Part shown: one piece after another, positions 11,362-21,796 of the stretch
Position numbering within the stretch: position 1 is the first letter of the stretch
Layout: the number at the start of each line of letters is the position of its first letter
Source: Chondrus crispus
Taxonomy: Eukaryota; Rhodophyta; Florideophyceae; Gigartinales; Gigartinaceae
Assembly (NCBI RefSeq): GCF_000350225.1
Contig: NW_005179101.1
Span: forward strand, 244,293 to 308,292
Length of the DNA stretch: 64,000 bases
Reading direction: 5' to 3'
The notes under the pieces: model-generated
What the model was told of the DNA's origin: nothing
Seen by the model: only the letters and a program-made list of their open reading frames with translations
Database searches by the model: none
Translations under genes and position numbers: made by a program

Positions 11362-11965
11362 TCAAGCAGGCTGACGTGCCGTCGAACGCGACGTCATATT
11401 ACTGTACAGTGGCAGTCCAACCGAGGATGGAGCGGCTTCGAACAAGTGCATCGTCGATCTGAGCTTCTTCTCACGCTCCCGATGTTCTTCCGTGGCAATA
11501 GCCCGGAGATTTCTGGACACAGCAAAAAGGCAAACTTTCTTAATGAGATTTGGTGGTTGCACGTTCCGACCTACGAGACTTTCGCGGAACTCGCGAATAT
11601 ATGTACCGAACTCGATGACCCGGCTTGCGTCAAACAACATGCATAGCAAGATGTAATATTCATCCACCTTGGCCATGTTCAAAATGCATTGCAATCGCCT
11701 GCTTCGAGTGCGTTGCTCTTCAGACAACGGCGCATGTAGGTCGTGTTGTTGATCAGAGCCATTCTCAAGGTTGGCTGTGCTCCACGGGTCGGAAAAATCT
11801 TGCGAGTCTGCGGGTGCAGCAACCCCCTGCGCACTGCCTGTCATGGCATGAGTATTTCACGGCTGGACAGCGTGCCCTCTATTTCCTCCAGGTAGATGGT
11901 ATTGGCAGCCTGAATATTGACTTCCCATTCAATCAGAACACAAGGAGCTCTGTGTGCACACAAAG

Positions 11966-12015
11966 AATCCTACCATGGGCGATCATACCATGGTATGATC
12001 GCCCATGGTAGGATT
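11966..12015. repeat. Perfect 50-bp palindrome
   Basis: The left half AATCCTACCATGGGCG... is mirrored without a single mismatch around the centre at 11,990/11,991. It has no spacer, so it would form a 25-bp hairpin or cruciform. It interrupts the frame of the minus-strand pseudogene. Confidence 0.9.
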
Positions 12016-12457
12016 ATTTGGCGTCGTCGGGAGGAAACAGCACTATTTGTGTTAGAACGGAATTCCTCTATCATTTTCGAAACGACTTTAATGGATTCGT
12101 CCACAAAAACCACTAAAACATTCTTCCCCTCCGCGAATATGAGCATTTCCGATAATTTCGACATTTCCGTTATGCGTCTGGAAACTTTTGGAAGGCGACG
12201 GCCCTTGTATACTTTTGGTCTCTTCGGAAGTGCATTTCTGAAATCCTCCAGTCCCTTTTCACACCTATGGCGAATATGACCGGCATCCAAATAGTATCGA
12301 CGCGTGTAGGTATAGTGAGACGGCTTCCCAAGTCTCCAGCTTCTGATAATTACAGCGTTGTAGATTTCTACGAGGAGTCCGCCTGACCTAGAAGTTGGAA
12401 GACTGTCATCTTCACTGGCCTCCAGAAGGAAGGCGTGAAGATATTTCTCGAATTCGA

Positions 12458-12521
12458 AAAAGGAAGATCATCATGAGGAAGATTATCTTAAGATAATCTT
12501 CCTCATGATGATCTTCCTTTT
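12458..12521. repeat. Perfect 64-bp palindrome
   Basis: The left half AAAAGGAAGATCATCATGAG... (32 bases) is mirrored exactly around 12,489/12,490 with no spacer. It lies 442 bases from the other perfect palindrome and likewise interrupts the minus-strand frame, introducing a TAA. Confidence 0.9.
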
Positions 12522-12740
12522 CACGAATTGGCATTGCTGCAGTGCCTTTTTGATCCTCTCAGCCTTGCAAGTCCCGCTCTTTGCGAACCTCCCACGACCA
12601 TCACGCCGAGACAAGACCAGATTTGGAGAAAGGTCAGACTCCAAATTCAACTCCAGTGGTGTGACTATCGAAGGCGTTGAACTGTCCGACGATGAATGCA
12701 AAGAAAATGATGGGGATGTCGATGAGAAAGACGCCATCAC

Positions 12741-14016
12741 TAGCCTAATTTTTGGACCAAACAGGAGTTGAAAGATGAGATCCTCTGTGAATAATGTGGA
12801 GTTATCTGGGTCATTAGAGAGCCATTGTCAATTTATAATCTTCGTATCCAGCTCCTCACTTCGAAGCGCAGGAAACCGAGCGAGTGTCTCCGAAATGAGG
12901 AAGACAGGCGCGACATCGCTTTTTGAAAATTTGAACAAGAGGTGGGTGAGGAGAGTATATCCAGCTCAGTTTTATAGACGTGACGCTCAAGGTAGAGAGG
13001 AAGACGCGGTTAAGGGGCTCCGTTTAGAGATCCAGGACAACGTAGTAGAGATGCAAATTTGCAAATGCGGCGGGAAGGGTGTAGTCCACCGTCAGCAGTA
13101 CGAGGCAGTCCTACCCTTCGAGTGATACATAGAACTATTGAATTTGGGCATTGGGATGATAGTAGGCGGAAAGAGATGTTCCTTGAGATTGAGGCTGACA
13201 TCGACGTCGGCTGATGAGCCGATGTGTAATTTCATTGGTTTTTATGTCACACGAGGGTACTTCAGAACTTCAGGGATAAAACTTCGTGTCGGGTGATGAG
13301 TGGCCACTTGTTATTATGTCATAGTTCATCTTTCAGGTACCTGTATGCACAGGACATCATTCGTACAAAACTTCAGAAGTTCGCAACTTTCAAAAATGGC
13401 CGTGGCAAAGTACACATGGTTCGTGGAACGGGTTCATTACACTGAAGTTTTTGTAGGGTTCCACCTCTGGGAGCCAGACGCCCAATGGAAATTAGAATCA
13501 GCACTCCCAATAAAATGTTCAATAATGGAATGAACCTTTATTTCCACCGCAGAAAGAGAGATCAACAGTCTCTGCCGTGACTTCTCAATCACGGTGAAAG
13601 GGCCGTTTCGGTCAGGGTCCAAATTGCCCAAAGGACCCTATTCTCATGAACCTCACTCTGTCAGCATGTCAACACGCTGCCTCGTTGCGGTAAAGTGGGG
13701 GCACGCAAAGATGAGACATTCACCTAATCATGAGACAACATAAATTGTTGCAAAAAGCCCACAAATTGCGTTTTGCATTGCTGGAGCATCTCTGGTGATA
13801 CCAAACGCCGGAGAAAAGTCACTGTTGCTCGAAACTGTGTGGCTAGATTCAAAAACCAATCTTTCCATTGACTTTCCCGCCCAAAACAACGCCCCGACCC
13901 ATCCTTTTATAGACATCATATGAGCACAACTGCCTTCAAAGTGTCCACAAAGTCCCTCCGTACCCTCTCAAGACTGCCGAACAATTGAGCGTTGCACCAA
14001 CCCAGTCAACCCCATT
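12741..14016. other. No gene recognised
   Basis: The plus frame at 12,775-13,125 and a few shorter ones show no recognisable domain. I see nothing else. Confidence 0.5.
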
Positions 14017-15585
14017 ATGCCGGCATCGCGAAAACGCGTTGTAGCACCTGCCCCAATCAATGAGACACTTCAATATGTGCGCGACAAAAACACGTCCCGG
14101 GCCGCTGAGACCAAGTTTGGCATACCACGGGCAACACTGCAGCGAAGAATGCACACCGCTGTGCAGAAGCAGGGAAGAAAGGCAGCCTTCACAGCAGCCG
14201 AGGAGCGAATTGTAGTCATTTTTTTAAAAACGCTAAAAAGGGGCTGCCCATGACTCAAGAACACCTTCGTGAAGCCATTCAAATCCTCATTTCACGAATG
14301 CCTGCCGCACGGCGCCAGCTTCTGCCAGCTAAGTGGAATTTCAAAGCACGGAGCAACGCTTTTTTGTACCGTTTTCGTCAACGACACTCCAAAGAACTAG
14401 TCTTTGCTCGACCGGTTACTCAGGAAGCTGTCCGCTTTCGCCAAGTCAATTCTGAGTCCATTACCAATCATTTTGCTGCTCTAAAAAAGCTCATCAGTGA
14501 GTATCAAATTGACGCTTCCCGATTGTTTAACCTCGACGAATGTGGTTGTACTCCAAACCGCGATGCAGGTGCGAAATCTCGGGCACGAAGGTTGATGCCC
14601 CGCCGCGGGGCAAGGGACATGCGGAGTTCTGATATTGCGAGCATGGCGAGAATTGCAATGATGCCTGTTATTTCGGCTGCGGGAGAACACGGTCCGCCAT
14701 TGTTTGTAATGAAAGGGACTCGAGTTCCCTACAGGATTGCTATACGTAATGGGACAGAAGTGGCCGAGACACCGCTGTCGGTCCTTCCAAGACATCTGTG
14801 CTAGCGATGAGGGAGGAAAATGGAGGCGTGGATCGCCGCAATTTTATCAGTTGGGCTCAAAAGTTCGTCCTCTATGTTTCTGATCTAACGGAGAACAACA
14901 GAAGCGTCCTTCTCGTTTACGATGGATACAGATCGCATCTGTTACTGGAAGTTCTTGAGTTATTTAGTCGTCATAACGTTGTTGTATAAGTTCTTCCTTG
15001 CCACACGTCCGGCAAGACCCAGCCGTGTGACTCAGTTTTGTTCTCATCCTTCAAACACTACACTGACATTGGTTTACAGAACTGCATGTTGCATGCTGCA
15101 GACAAACGTTTTGATCTCTACGATTTTTGCAGTGTGCTGCGGTATGCATATGATATGTCGGTTACTTGAGAAAACATCTGTGCTAGCTTTTTACGATCTG
15201 GACTGTGGCCGTTGGACCGATGTCATATCCTTGGCAACCCTCGTCCACCATCCGCAATGGTCGGTGCCCCCATCCTGACGGTGAAGGAATTGGATGCTGC
15301 CTTTAAAAACAGATGGCTGAAACTAAGGAAAAAATATTGGGCTCCGATGCAGTAATGACCGCGTCCGGGTTTGTGGATACCACGAATGGTTATGTCGTGA
15401 CTGCACCGCAAGCCCTCGATTTGGTTCGTAGAAAGGAGAGAGGCAATGCGCGCAGGCGGCGTTCAAAAGAAATCAAAAAGCTGGAAACAGAGCTCACACG
15501 AGTCATAAAAAATCCCAGCCTGCCACAAACCGATCACGCAAAGCGCAACGTCGTGGAAAAGTGTTACGAGGTGGGCATCAGGTGA
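14017..15585 (+). pseudogene. pogo/Tigger-type (CENP-B-like) transposase, frameshifted
   Basis: The start ATG at 14,017 opens a short N-terminal psq-type helix-turn-helix (NTSRAAETKFGIPRATLQRR). One base of shift near 14,248 leads into the CENP-B-like DNA-binding middle (MTQEHLREAIQIL ... FLYRFRQRHSKEL). The DDE_1-type catalytic core follows. The first Asp is in FNLDECGCTPNRD (about 14,525), the second in LLVYDGYRSH (about 14,920), and the third in QPCDSVLFSSFKHY (about 15,030, after another shift and a TAA). A basic coiled tail (15,313-15,585) ends it. The protein would cut and paste an element with TA target sites in the nucleus. At least three frame changes or stops break it. I could not find its terminal inverted repeats, so its borders are unknown. 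Confidence 0.8.
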
Positions 15586-15802
15586 GATCACGGTCCTTAG
15601 GAGAGCGTCGATTGGTGGCAAAGCTTCGCACTTTGAAAGCGTTGCCACATTGAGCTCGTTTCGCAGAATAATGGGATGAACCGCAGTGACGTGGCAAAGT
15701 CGGTTTAGTGGAAATAAAGACAAATGATTGGGCCAATTTTTGGGTTTGTCCGATCTTTCTGAGATTTTTCTCTCCATTTGTCCATAACAGTTCCAATGCA
15801 CG

Positions 15803-16075
15803 TGTTGTCGGTGAAATGGGGGAGGCAGTTTTGGGGAGCGTGCCGTTCCGGGGTGAGGGTCGGCCGAGTGTCCTCTCCACCCCTTCTTCCCGGCAGCGCC
15901 CGTCACCCTCTCTCTTTTATTTCTACGAAATTCCTTCCAGAAGCGTCCACGCGTCCGGCCCGGATTCCGCCGGGCCGTACGCGTGCGCTTCACTAAAATT
16001 CAAATAAAATCTCGGACTACAGTATAATATCTCCCTCTACAGTAAAAATGCAATTTTCCCTAAAAATATCCCACA
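15803..16075 (+). repeat. Left 273-bp terminal repeat of Gypsy-B unit
   Basis: It begins TGTTGTCGGTGAAATGGG and ends ...ATATCCCACA. It contains TACAGTA motifs near its inner end. The pol frame below runs into it from the right: the ATG at 16,048 lies within the repeat. That start is therefore probably fortuitous. Confidence 0.8.
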
Positions 16076-19000
16076 TGGGACTGGTGAGCATGATGGACTT
16101 CCTTGTCGTTACGGCAACACCGTACGACGTCATCGTGGGGATGCCGTCGTTAGAGGAGCTCCAAACGTGCATTGATTTTGGGCAACAGCATGTTCAAGTA
16201 ACTGTGGGTGCTGAGACGATTCGACTAAGTCTTGAAATGGATGAAGACCATAAGAAGCCGGGATCCGCTACCGACAGTGAGGACTTCACGTCGGACTCGA
16301 GGGCCGTGCCGGCTGACTCGACCGATACGGATGAAGACTTCGTCTTTTCGCTGCGTGAAAGGGTGCCGTTTGAACCAGACCTTGCCTGGGCGGGAGCAGT
16401 CACTGAGGACGAAGATCCTCATGCTGGACTTCCGGACCTAGCGGAGGAAGGCTCAGAGTACGAGCCGGCAGATGAGAAAGAGAAAAGAGATGAGAAGGAG
16501 GGACTTCTCATGTCTAAGCTGAGCCATCTCAGCAGAGAAAACGCCGACGGCATAATGTGTTCTCTCAAGAGCATAGGAATAGACGCATGGTCTTTGGACG
16601 ACCTCAGGCCGGCAGATGTCCCTGTGTCACATTCGTTTGAGTTAACGGACGACAGACCCATTTCGCACGCCGTTCGGAGGCTCCCTCCGAGACACAACGC
16701 GGTAGTGCGTGAGGAGATCGAGAAGATGCAGATGGAAGGGATCATTACCCCTTCTGTAGCTCCTTGGTCGTTTCCGGTCGTCATCGCAACGAAGAAGGAC
16801 GGGAAATCTCGCTTCTGTATTGACTACCGCGGGCTTAACCGCGTGATGAGGGCCGAAAAGTGGCCGTTGCCTAAAATGGAAGAGATATTCGACAACCTTG
16901 AAGGAAGCAAAGTATTCACTACCCTGGACTTGTTCTTGGGTTATTGGGAAGTGCGGATGGCTTCATGGTGCAAAGAACAGACGACGTTTGTCTGTCGGTA
17001 CGGGACCTTTCAATTTGAAGTGATGCCATTCGGGCTCATGAACGCTCCTTCAACATTTCAAAGGATGATGGATGGCGTATTCAGAGACCTGCCATTCGTT
17101 CGAGTATACATTGATGACGTGGTCATCTTTTCCAAGTCCTTGGACGTCCATGTTGACCACTTAATTGAAGTGTTCGAGCTGATTGCTCGCAGTGGATTGA
17201 AGTTGAAGCTTGCGAAGTGTTCCTTCGTGCAATCACAGACAAGGCTATTGGGGCACGTCATCGGAAAGAAAGGGATTGAGGTGGATCCAGAGAAGACATC
17301 GATCATTTGGGAAACCCCCGAGCCGCGCACCAAGACGGAGTTACGAAGCTTCCTTGGACTAGCGGGGTATTTCCGCCGATTTATCCCTAAATTCGCAGAA
17401 GTCTCTGCATCGTTGCATGCTGCTACTTCTACCAAAGTCGAATTTGAATTTACGGAAGGGATGCGGACCGCCTTCCAGGAGTTGAAGAACATGGTGACGT
17501 ATCCTCCGCTGTTGGCGCTCCCGAAGTTTGACGAACCCTTCGTGGTCGAGACAGATGCATCCAACATGGCGGTGGAAGCAGTTCTGGCTCAGAAGAAGGA
17601 AGACAAGAAGGTTCACCAGATACAATGCGCCAGCAGGACGATGACGGAGACTGAGAAGAAGTACTCCACCTGTGAGAGAGAAGCATTAGCGGTGATCTTC
17701 GCGCTAAAGAAATTTCGGGTGTATTTGTTCTGAACGCAAAAGTTCAAGTTGATTACGGACCACCAAGCGCTTCAGTATGCGTTCAAAAAGAAGTACATCC
17801 ACGGTAGATTTGCCCGGTGGTTGGATTTCCTGGCGGAGTACGAATTTGAGATATTGTACCGCCCCGGCTCAAAAATTGTGCCGCTGACTTTCTCTCGCGT
17901 CTACGAGAAGACGATGGCAGGCGCGAGGAAGATGAGGGGGACCTGGTATGTGCTGCCGCTTTTGCGAAAGGAGATATACTGGAAGACATGGAACCTCATG
18001 TACGGGACACGTACCGTTATCTCGAAGGCGAAGAGATGGTCGAGCAAGATGCTGCGCAGAGGCGCAGAATCAAGAAGAACTCCAGGCGGTTCCTCGCCTG
18101 GAACGGAAGGCTGTTTCGCAGGACGAAGAATGGGATCAGAACAATCCCTTCTCAGGGGACTCGACTGCAGATATTGCGGTCGCTGCATGACAACATTGGC
18201 CACTGGGACGCTACAGCTACGAAGCAGTTCGTCCTTGACAGGTACTCGTGGCCGGGAGTTCATGGTGATATCTACGCCTACGTTCGTGGATGTGAAGGCT
18301 GCCAAAGGGCTGCGCCCATACCCACGTACAAGAGCACGGCGGTGATACCAGTCTCTCAGCTCTTTGAGACATTCTCGATAGACTTTGCGGGACCCCTTCC
18401 CAAGACGAAGAACGGAAAACGTTACATCCTGATAGCGGTCGAACATCTGACTGGTTGGCCCCTGGCTTGGGCAACCGAGACCGCTACGTCTGCAGAAGTT
18501 GTCAAGTTCGTGAAGGAGGAGATCATCTATTCGTTTGGTCCCCCTCGGACTATAGTCTCAGATAACGCAACATGTTTCAGTGCAACAGCGTTGAAGAACT
18601 TCATGGCACAACAGGGAATTTCATGGAAACCGGTCCTCGCCTATGCTCCGATGTCCAACGGAAAAGCGGAGCGTATGGTTGGGACCATCAAGCGTTCAAT
18701 TCCGAAGACGCTATTAGGTCAGGGCGCCCCTACCTCTAAATGGGAATCGGCGTTGAAACAGATTCTCTACGGGTATCGTCGGCGCCGACTGTCCGACGGG
18801 TTCTCCTCGTTCGAGTTGATGTATGGAGTTAAGCCGCCCTCGCAACCGCAGACCGAGTCGAACCAAATCCGGTGGGGGGGCGTTGAGGGGCGCAACTTGG
18901 AACTGTTAGCGACCCTCGCGCTCCGAGCGACGAGGACTGCTAAACAGCTGGACAGGAAGAGCAAGGAGATGGAAGTTATCTCACAACGCCAATTTGACGT

Positions 19001-19210
19001 AGGCGACCAGGTTCTGGTTGCCCGATGAACAGCCTTGGGAGGGCTACGGAAGTGGCCTTTAGGAGAATCGAAGTACTTCGGCCCCTGCAGGGTAGTACGG
19101 GCAAAGCACCCGCGGTACACACTCGTGTCGCCGGGTTTGCGCTACAGTCGACGGGATATCCACGCAAGGCGTTTAATCCCCTTCATTCAGAAACCCGCAC
19201 ATCTTATGTA
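16048..19210 (+). pseudogene. pol: Gypsy-B pol: partial protease, RT, RNase H, integrase
   Basis: The frame from 16,048 enters a retropepsin at its C-terminal half (YDVIVGMPSLEEL), so the catalytic Asp is missing. An acidic linker and the RT follow: FCIDYRGLNR at about 16,815, the MPFGLMNAPSTFQRMMDGVF block, and YIDD at about 17,108. RNase H has ETDASN and CEREALAVI. A TGA at 17,731-17,733 breaks the RNase H, which resumes in the same frame (ITDHQALQYAFKKKY). A shift near 17,950 leads to integrase in frame from 17,988. Integrase has the HHCC zinc finger (HDNIGHWD ... GCEGCQR), Asp in IDFAGP, Asp in VSDNATCF and Glu in GKAERMVGTIKR. After another shift the C-terminal region (HPRYTLVSPG) extends to about 19,210. 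Order and residues are Ty3/gypsy. No chromodomain is seen. The copy is inactive. Confidence 0.9.
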
Positions 19211-20586
19211 GATGTGATGCATGGGGGAATTGCCCCATGGACTGGTGCGGGGATGACTACGAGGAGTAGGAGGACAGAGACGATGTAGTTGAGAAACTTC
19301 GCTGGGATTGGACTCTCTGTGCGTTTTAAAGTCTGTGAGAAGAGTTGTTGAGGGTTACGGAAAGAGTCGAAATGAGACATCAACGCGAGTCAACGTTGTC
19401 CGATGGAGAGGGGGCAATGTGCATTCTAGCGGAATGAGGAAAGAGGAGGCCGTTCGATCAAGGAACGTCAATGCTATAGGAGTTACTGTGACGCAAGGGC
19501 TGGCATTGAGAGCTGTGAAGGCGGCGGGATGGTCGGAACGACTACAGAAGACGTCTACATGCATGGTGCGTCGGTGTATATGCGGCTGAGAGACACTGGA
19601 ACTACGGCAGCGTATGATTCAAATGGATTATTGCATAATTCATGCGTGAGTTGGAGAATCTCTGACCGCATGCAGCCTTGCATGCGAGCCACAGGTCGTA
19701 GGCTTGATCAGTTGATGCGACCGTCACGTAAATGACGAGTTTGTCGAGCCAAAGGGCGATGAAAGCATGTCCAACTTGTTTCTCGATCTGGTTCTGGAAA
19801 GATTTCACTGGAAGTCAGGCCTGGGAGTAGCCGTTGAGGATGATAAGTCGTCTTGGTTCACGAAAAATGACGTAATCCACTCGAGGTTACAGTTCGCTGG
19901 TTATCGTAAGACGGTGGTTGCTAATTTCTCCGCGACGAAACGAACGCGGCCGAAGGCTCAGGCGACGCGGAAACCACGGGGATTGAGGCAAAGGCGACGC
20001 GACACGAACGCAGGCCGCCTTGCTACCAAGGGCAAGATGTTGGACTTTCCCGCCAGTGCAAGCCCTTGCTGTCTGCGTGGTCCGAGCCATGTCGCACAGA
20101 GTGTACCGCCCGAAGGATCACAGACCTCTCGTGCGTGGCTCGGAACGCGGCGCGTTTCAAAGAAGTCCCGGAACGGGAACAGCAAGAAACAGAGGCTCAG
20201 GCGACGCAGAGACCACGCGGCCTGAGGCTCAGACGGCGTTGGACGATTAGCGGCCGGAGGCCCGGGAGACGCGGAGACCACGCGACCCGAGGCTACGGTG
20301 ACGCTGAGCGTGAAAACCACAAGTGCGGGCGACGCGGAGACCACACCGACCGACGTTAAAGTTTAAGTGCCGGAAGCGGCGCGAGAAAGAAGCGATGCGA
20401 GCGTAGTCGGTGGAAGACGGCGGTGGAGCGGATGAAGTGGTGTAGAGCGAGGACCGCGTAGAGGAAGGCGGCTCGGTGGAAAAGTGGAGACACGGTGGCC
20501 GGGGGGCCAGAGCGGTCACGCGAGGAAGCGGGCCAGTATATTTACGTACAGCGGCAGCCCCGTGGGCTGCGCTGGCGAGGGGGTCA
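19211..20586. other. Non-coding 3' region of Gypsy-B with degenerate GC-rich repeats
   Basis: No supported gene. Between about 19,940 and 20,345 a degenerate motif of the form GGCGACGCGGAGACCACGCG recurs at least five times with variable spacing. Several plus and minus frames over this stretch come only from its GC bias. The stretch ends in a purine-rich GCGAGGGGG next to the right terminal repeat. Confidence 0.6.
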
Positions 20587-20859
20587 TGTGGGATATTTTT
20601 AGGGAAAATTGCATATTTACTGTAGAGGGAGATTTTATACTGTAGTCCGAGATTTTAGTTGAATTTTAGAGAAGTGCACGCGTACGGCCCGGCGGAATCC
20701 GGGCCGGACGCGTGGACGCTTCTGGAAGGAATTTCGTAGAAATAAAAGAGAGAGGGTGACGGGCGCTGCGGGGAAAAAGGGATGGAGAGGACACTCGGCC
20801 GACCCTCACCACGGAACGGCACGCTCTCCAAAACCGCCTCTCCCATTTCACCGACAACA
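20587..20859 (-). repeat. Right 273-bp terminal repeat of Gypsy-B unit (inverted)
   Basis: This is the reverse complement of the left repeat with roughly 13 substitutions and the same length. Read on the plus strand it also starts TG and ends CA. Confidence 0.8.
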
Positions 20860-21035
20860 GCACGTTTAGTCCCCTTGTGACGGGACTGTTTACGGGGATT
20901 CTCGCCACGCGCAGAGGTCTCATTGGTAACGGCGTGACAGGTTGAATGATAGTGAAATGAGTTCCTAGAGTGTTTGCCAAGCAGAGTTATGACGCTAATT
21001 GGCAGTTTTTGTCCCATCTTTGCGTGCCCCCCCTT

Positions 21036-21442
21036 TGTGAAAAAACTGAGGAAAAATACTGGAAAAGTAAGAGAAAATTCAGCACCGACGGACGGTACCC
21101 TTTTACTCACCTCTATCTTCCGACGAACGGAACTTTGACTTGTAGGATGGTTCAGATTATTCTCTCTGTGTGCTGCATCCTTTTCCTCTACTAGGAAAAG
21201 GGGAGCTGCTTTTATACTACCCCGACACACCCGATGAGATTCTTAATACTCCTCGTGAGGATGACTTTGTCGCACCTCAAAAAGGAGATCGATGAAGTCC
21301 GTAAAAAGAAAGATACATATAAAGGTCAAATATAGAAGTGTGTGGCCAAAAGACCATTCCCTTGTCAATAAACTGCACATGCAGTAACAATGCTCCCGTA
21401 ACATGTTGATGCCACACTTGTATGGTCTTCTACTTTTCAACA
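21036..21442 (-). repeat. Copia-C 3' LTR (407 bp) with TATA box
   Basis: On the minus strand it runs from TGTTGAAAAGTAGAAG (21,442) to ...CAGTTTTTTCACA (21,036). It starts inside the end of the polyprotein. A clear TATA box, GTATAAAAG, lies on the minus strand at 21,209-21,217. The copy at 34,156 carries the same box. A CCTAGTAGAGGAAAAGG palindrome-like stretch follows the TATA box. Confidence 0.85.
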
Positions 21443-21777
21443 TTCCCGGCACTTTGAGAAGACGAACGAGGAGCGGTGCGGATTACCCATTGCTGCACTG
21501 GGTTCTTGTCCACACCAGTTCGAAGTAATTCATCTAGCGCCCGGCAGAATTTTGGCTTAATCAATCCGTCGGCAAGGTTGTGCTCCGATCGGACAAGGCC
21601 AACATTTGCTATCTCATTCGCATTGTAGGCCTCTCTCGTGGCAGCGATGTCAATCATTAGTCTTCTTTCTGATGTTGAGGAAGCCTTGGTGACGATGTCA
21701 AACATTTGCTTCGAATCAGTGCGCATCTGAAGTGGTATTTTCTTACCATACAATTTCTCTAAATCATGCTTGATCAT
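21430..21777 (-). pseudogene. pol: Copia-C RNase H C-terminal part (separated by a frame change)
   Basis: This 115-residue frame continues the RNase H of the long polyprotein. It includes RTDSKQMFDIV and the EHNLADGLIKP block typical of copia RNase H ends. It is separated by an apparent one-base insertion near 21,825 (TCCCATTCTGG) and a TGA a few codons later. The stop lies at the LTR start. With the frame at 21,797-26,098 it would complete the Pol protein. Confidence 0.85.
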
Positions 21778-21796
21778 AAATGCGCAGTCAAATCAT

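Larger units (their letters stand above)
11362..12740 (-). pseudogene. Unknown minus-strand gene interrupted by two perfect palindromes
   Basis: Four protein-like stretches lie in order on the minus strand. 12,740-12,522 starts at an ATG and has a serine/acid-rich start and a basic KRK end. 12,457-12,016 contains YLDAGHIRHRCEKGLEDFRN and a helical stretch rich in V/I/E/K. 11,965 to about 11,850 follows. 11,844-11,362 has a helical MAKVDEYYILLCMLFDASRV region and an EREKKLRS segment. The first two are separated by a 64-bp perfect palindrome and the second and third by a 50-bp perfect palindrome. Each palindrome brings an in-frame stop. A TGA plus frame change separates the last two. No family is recognised. 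It could be a degenerate transposon protein or a host gene. The composition of the stretches, not a motif, is the reason for calling it once-coding. Confidence 0.45.
15803..20859 (+). mobile_element. Gypsy-B unit with LTR-like ends in inverted orientation, TSD GCACG
   Basis: The unit is bounded by two 273-bp repeats about 95% alike by eye: 15,803-16,075 and, inverted, 20,587-20,859. GCACG stands immediately outside both (15,798-15,802 and 20,860-20,864). Both repeats have TG...CA ends. Between them lie gypsy protease/RT/RNase H/integrase sequence on the plus strand and 1.4 kb of GC-rich non-coding DNA. A normal LTR retrotransposon would have directly repeated ends. A purine-rich GCGAGGGGG stands just inside the right repeat, as a polypurine tract would. 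The left repeat is joined directly to the middle of the protease domain, so gag, leader and primer site are missing. Confidence 0.75.

Noticed and set aside
15803-20859. DIRS-type or Polinton-type element
   Set aside because: No tyrosine recombinase, DNA polymerase B or packaging genes are seen. RT, RNase H and DDE integrase are of ordinary Ty3/gypsy type.
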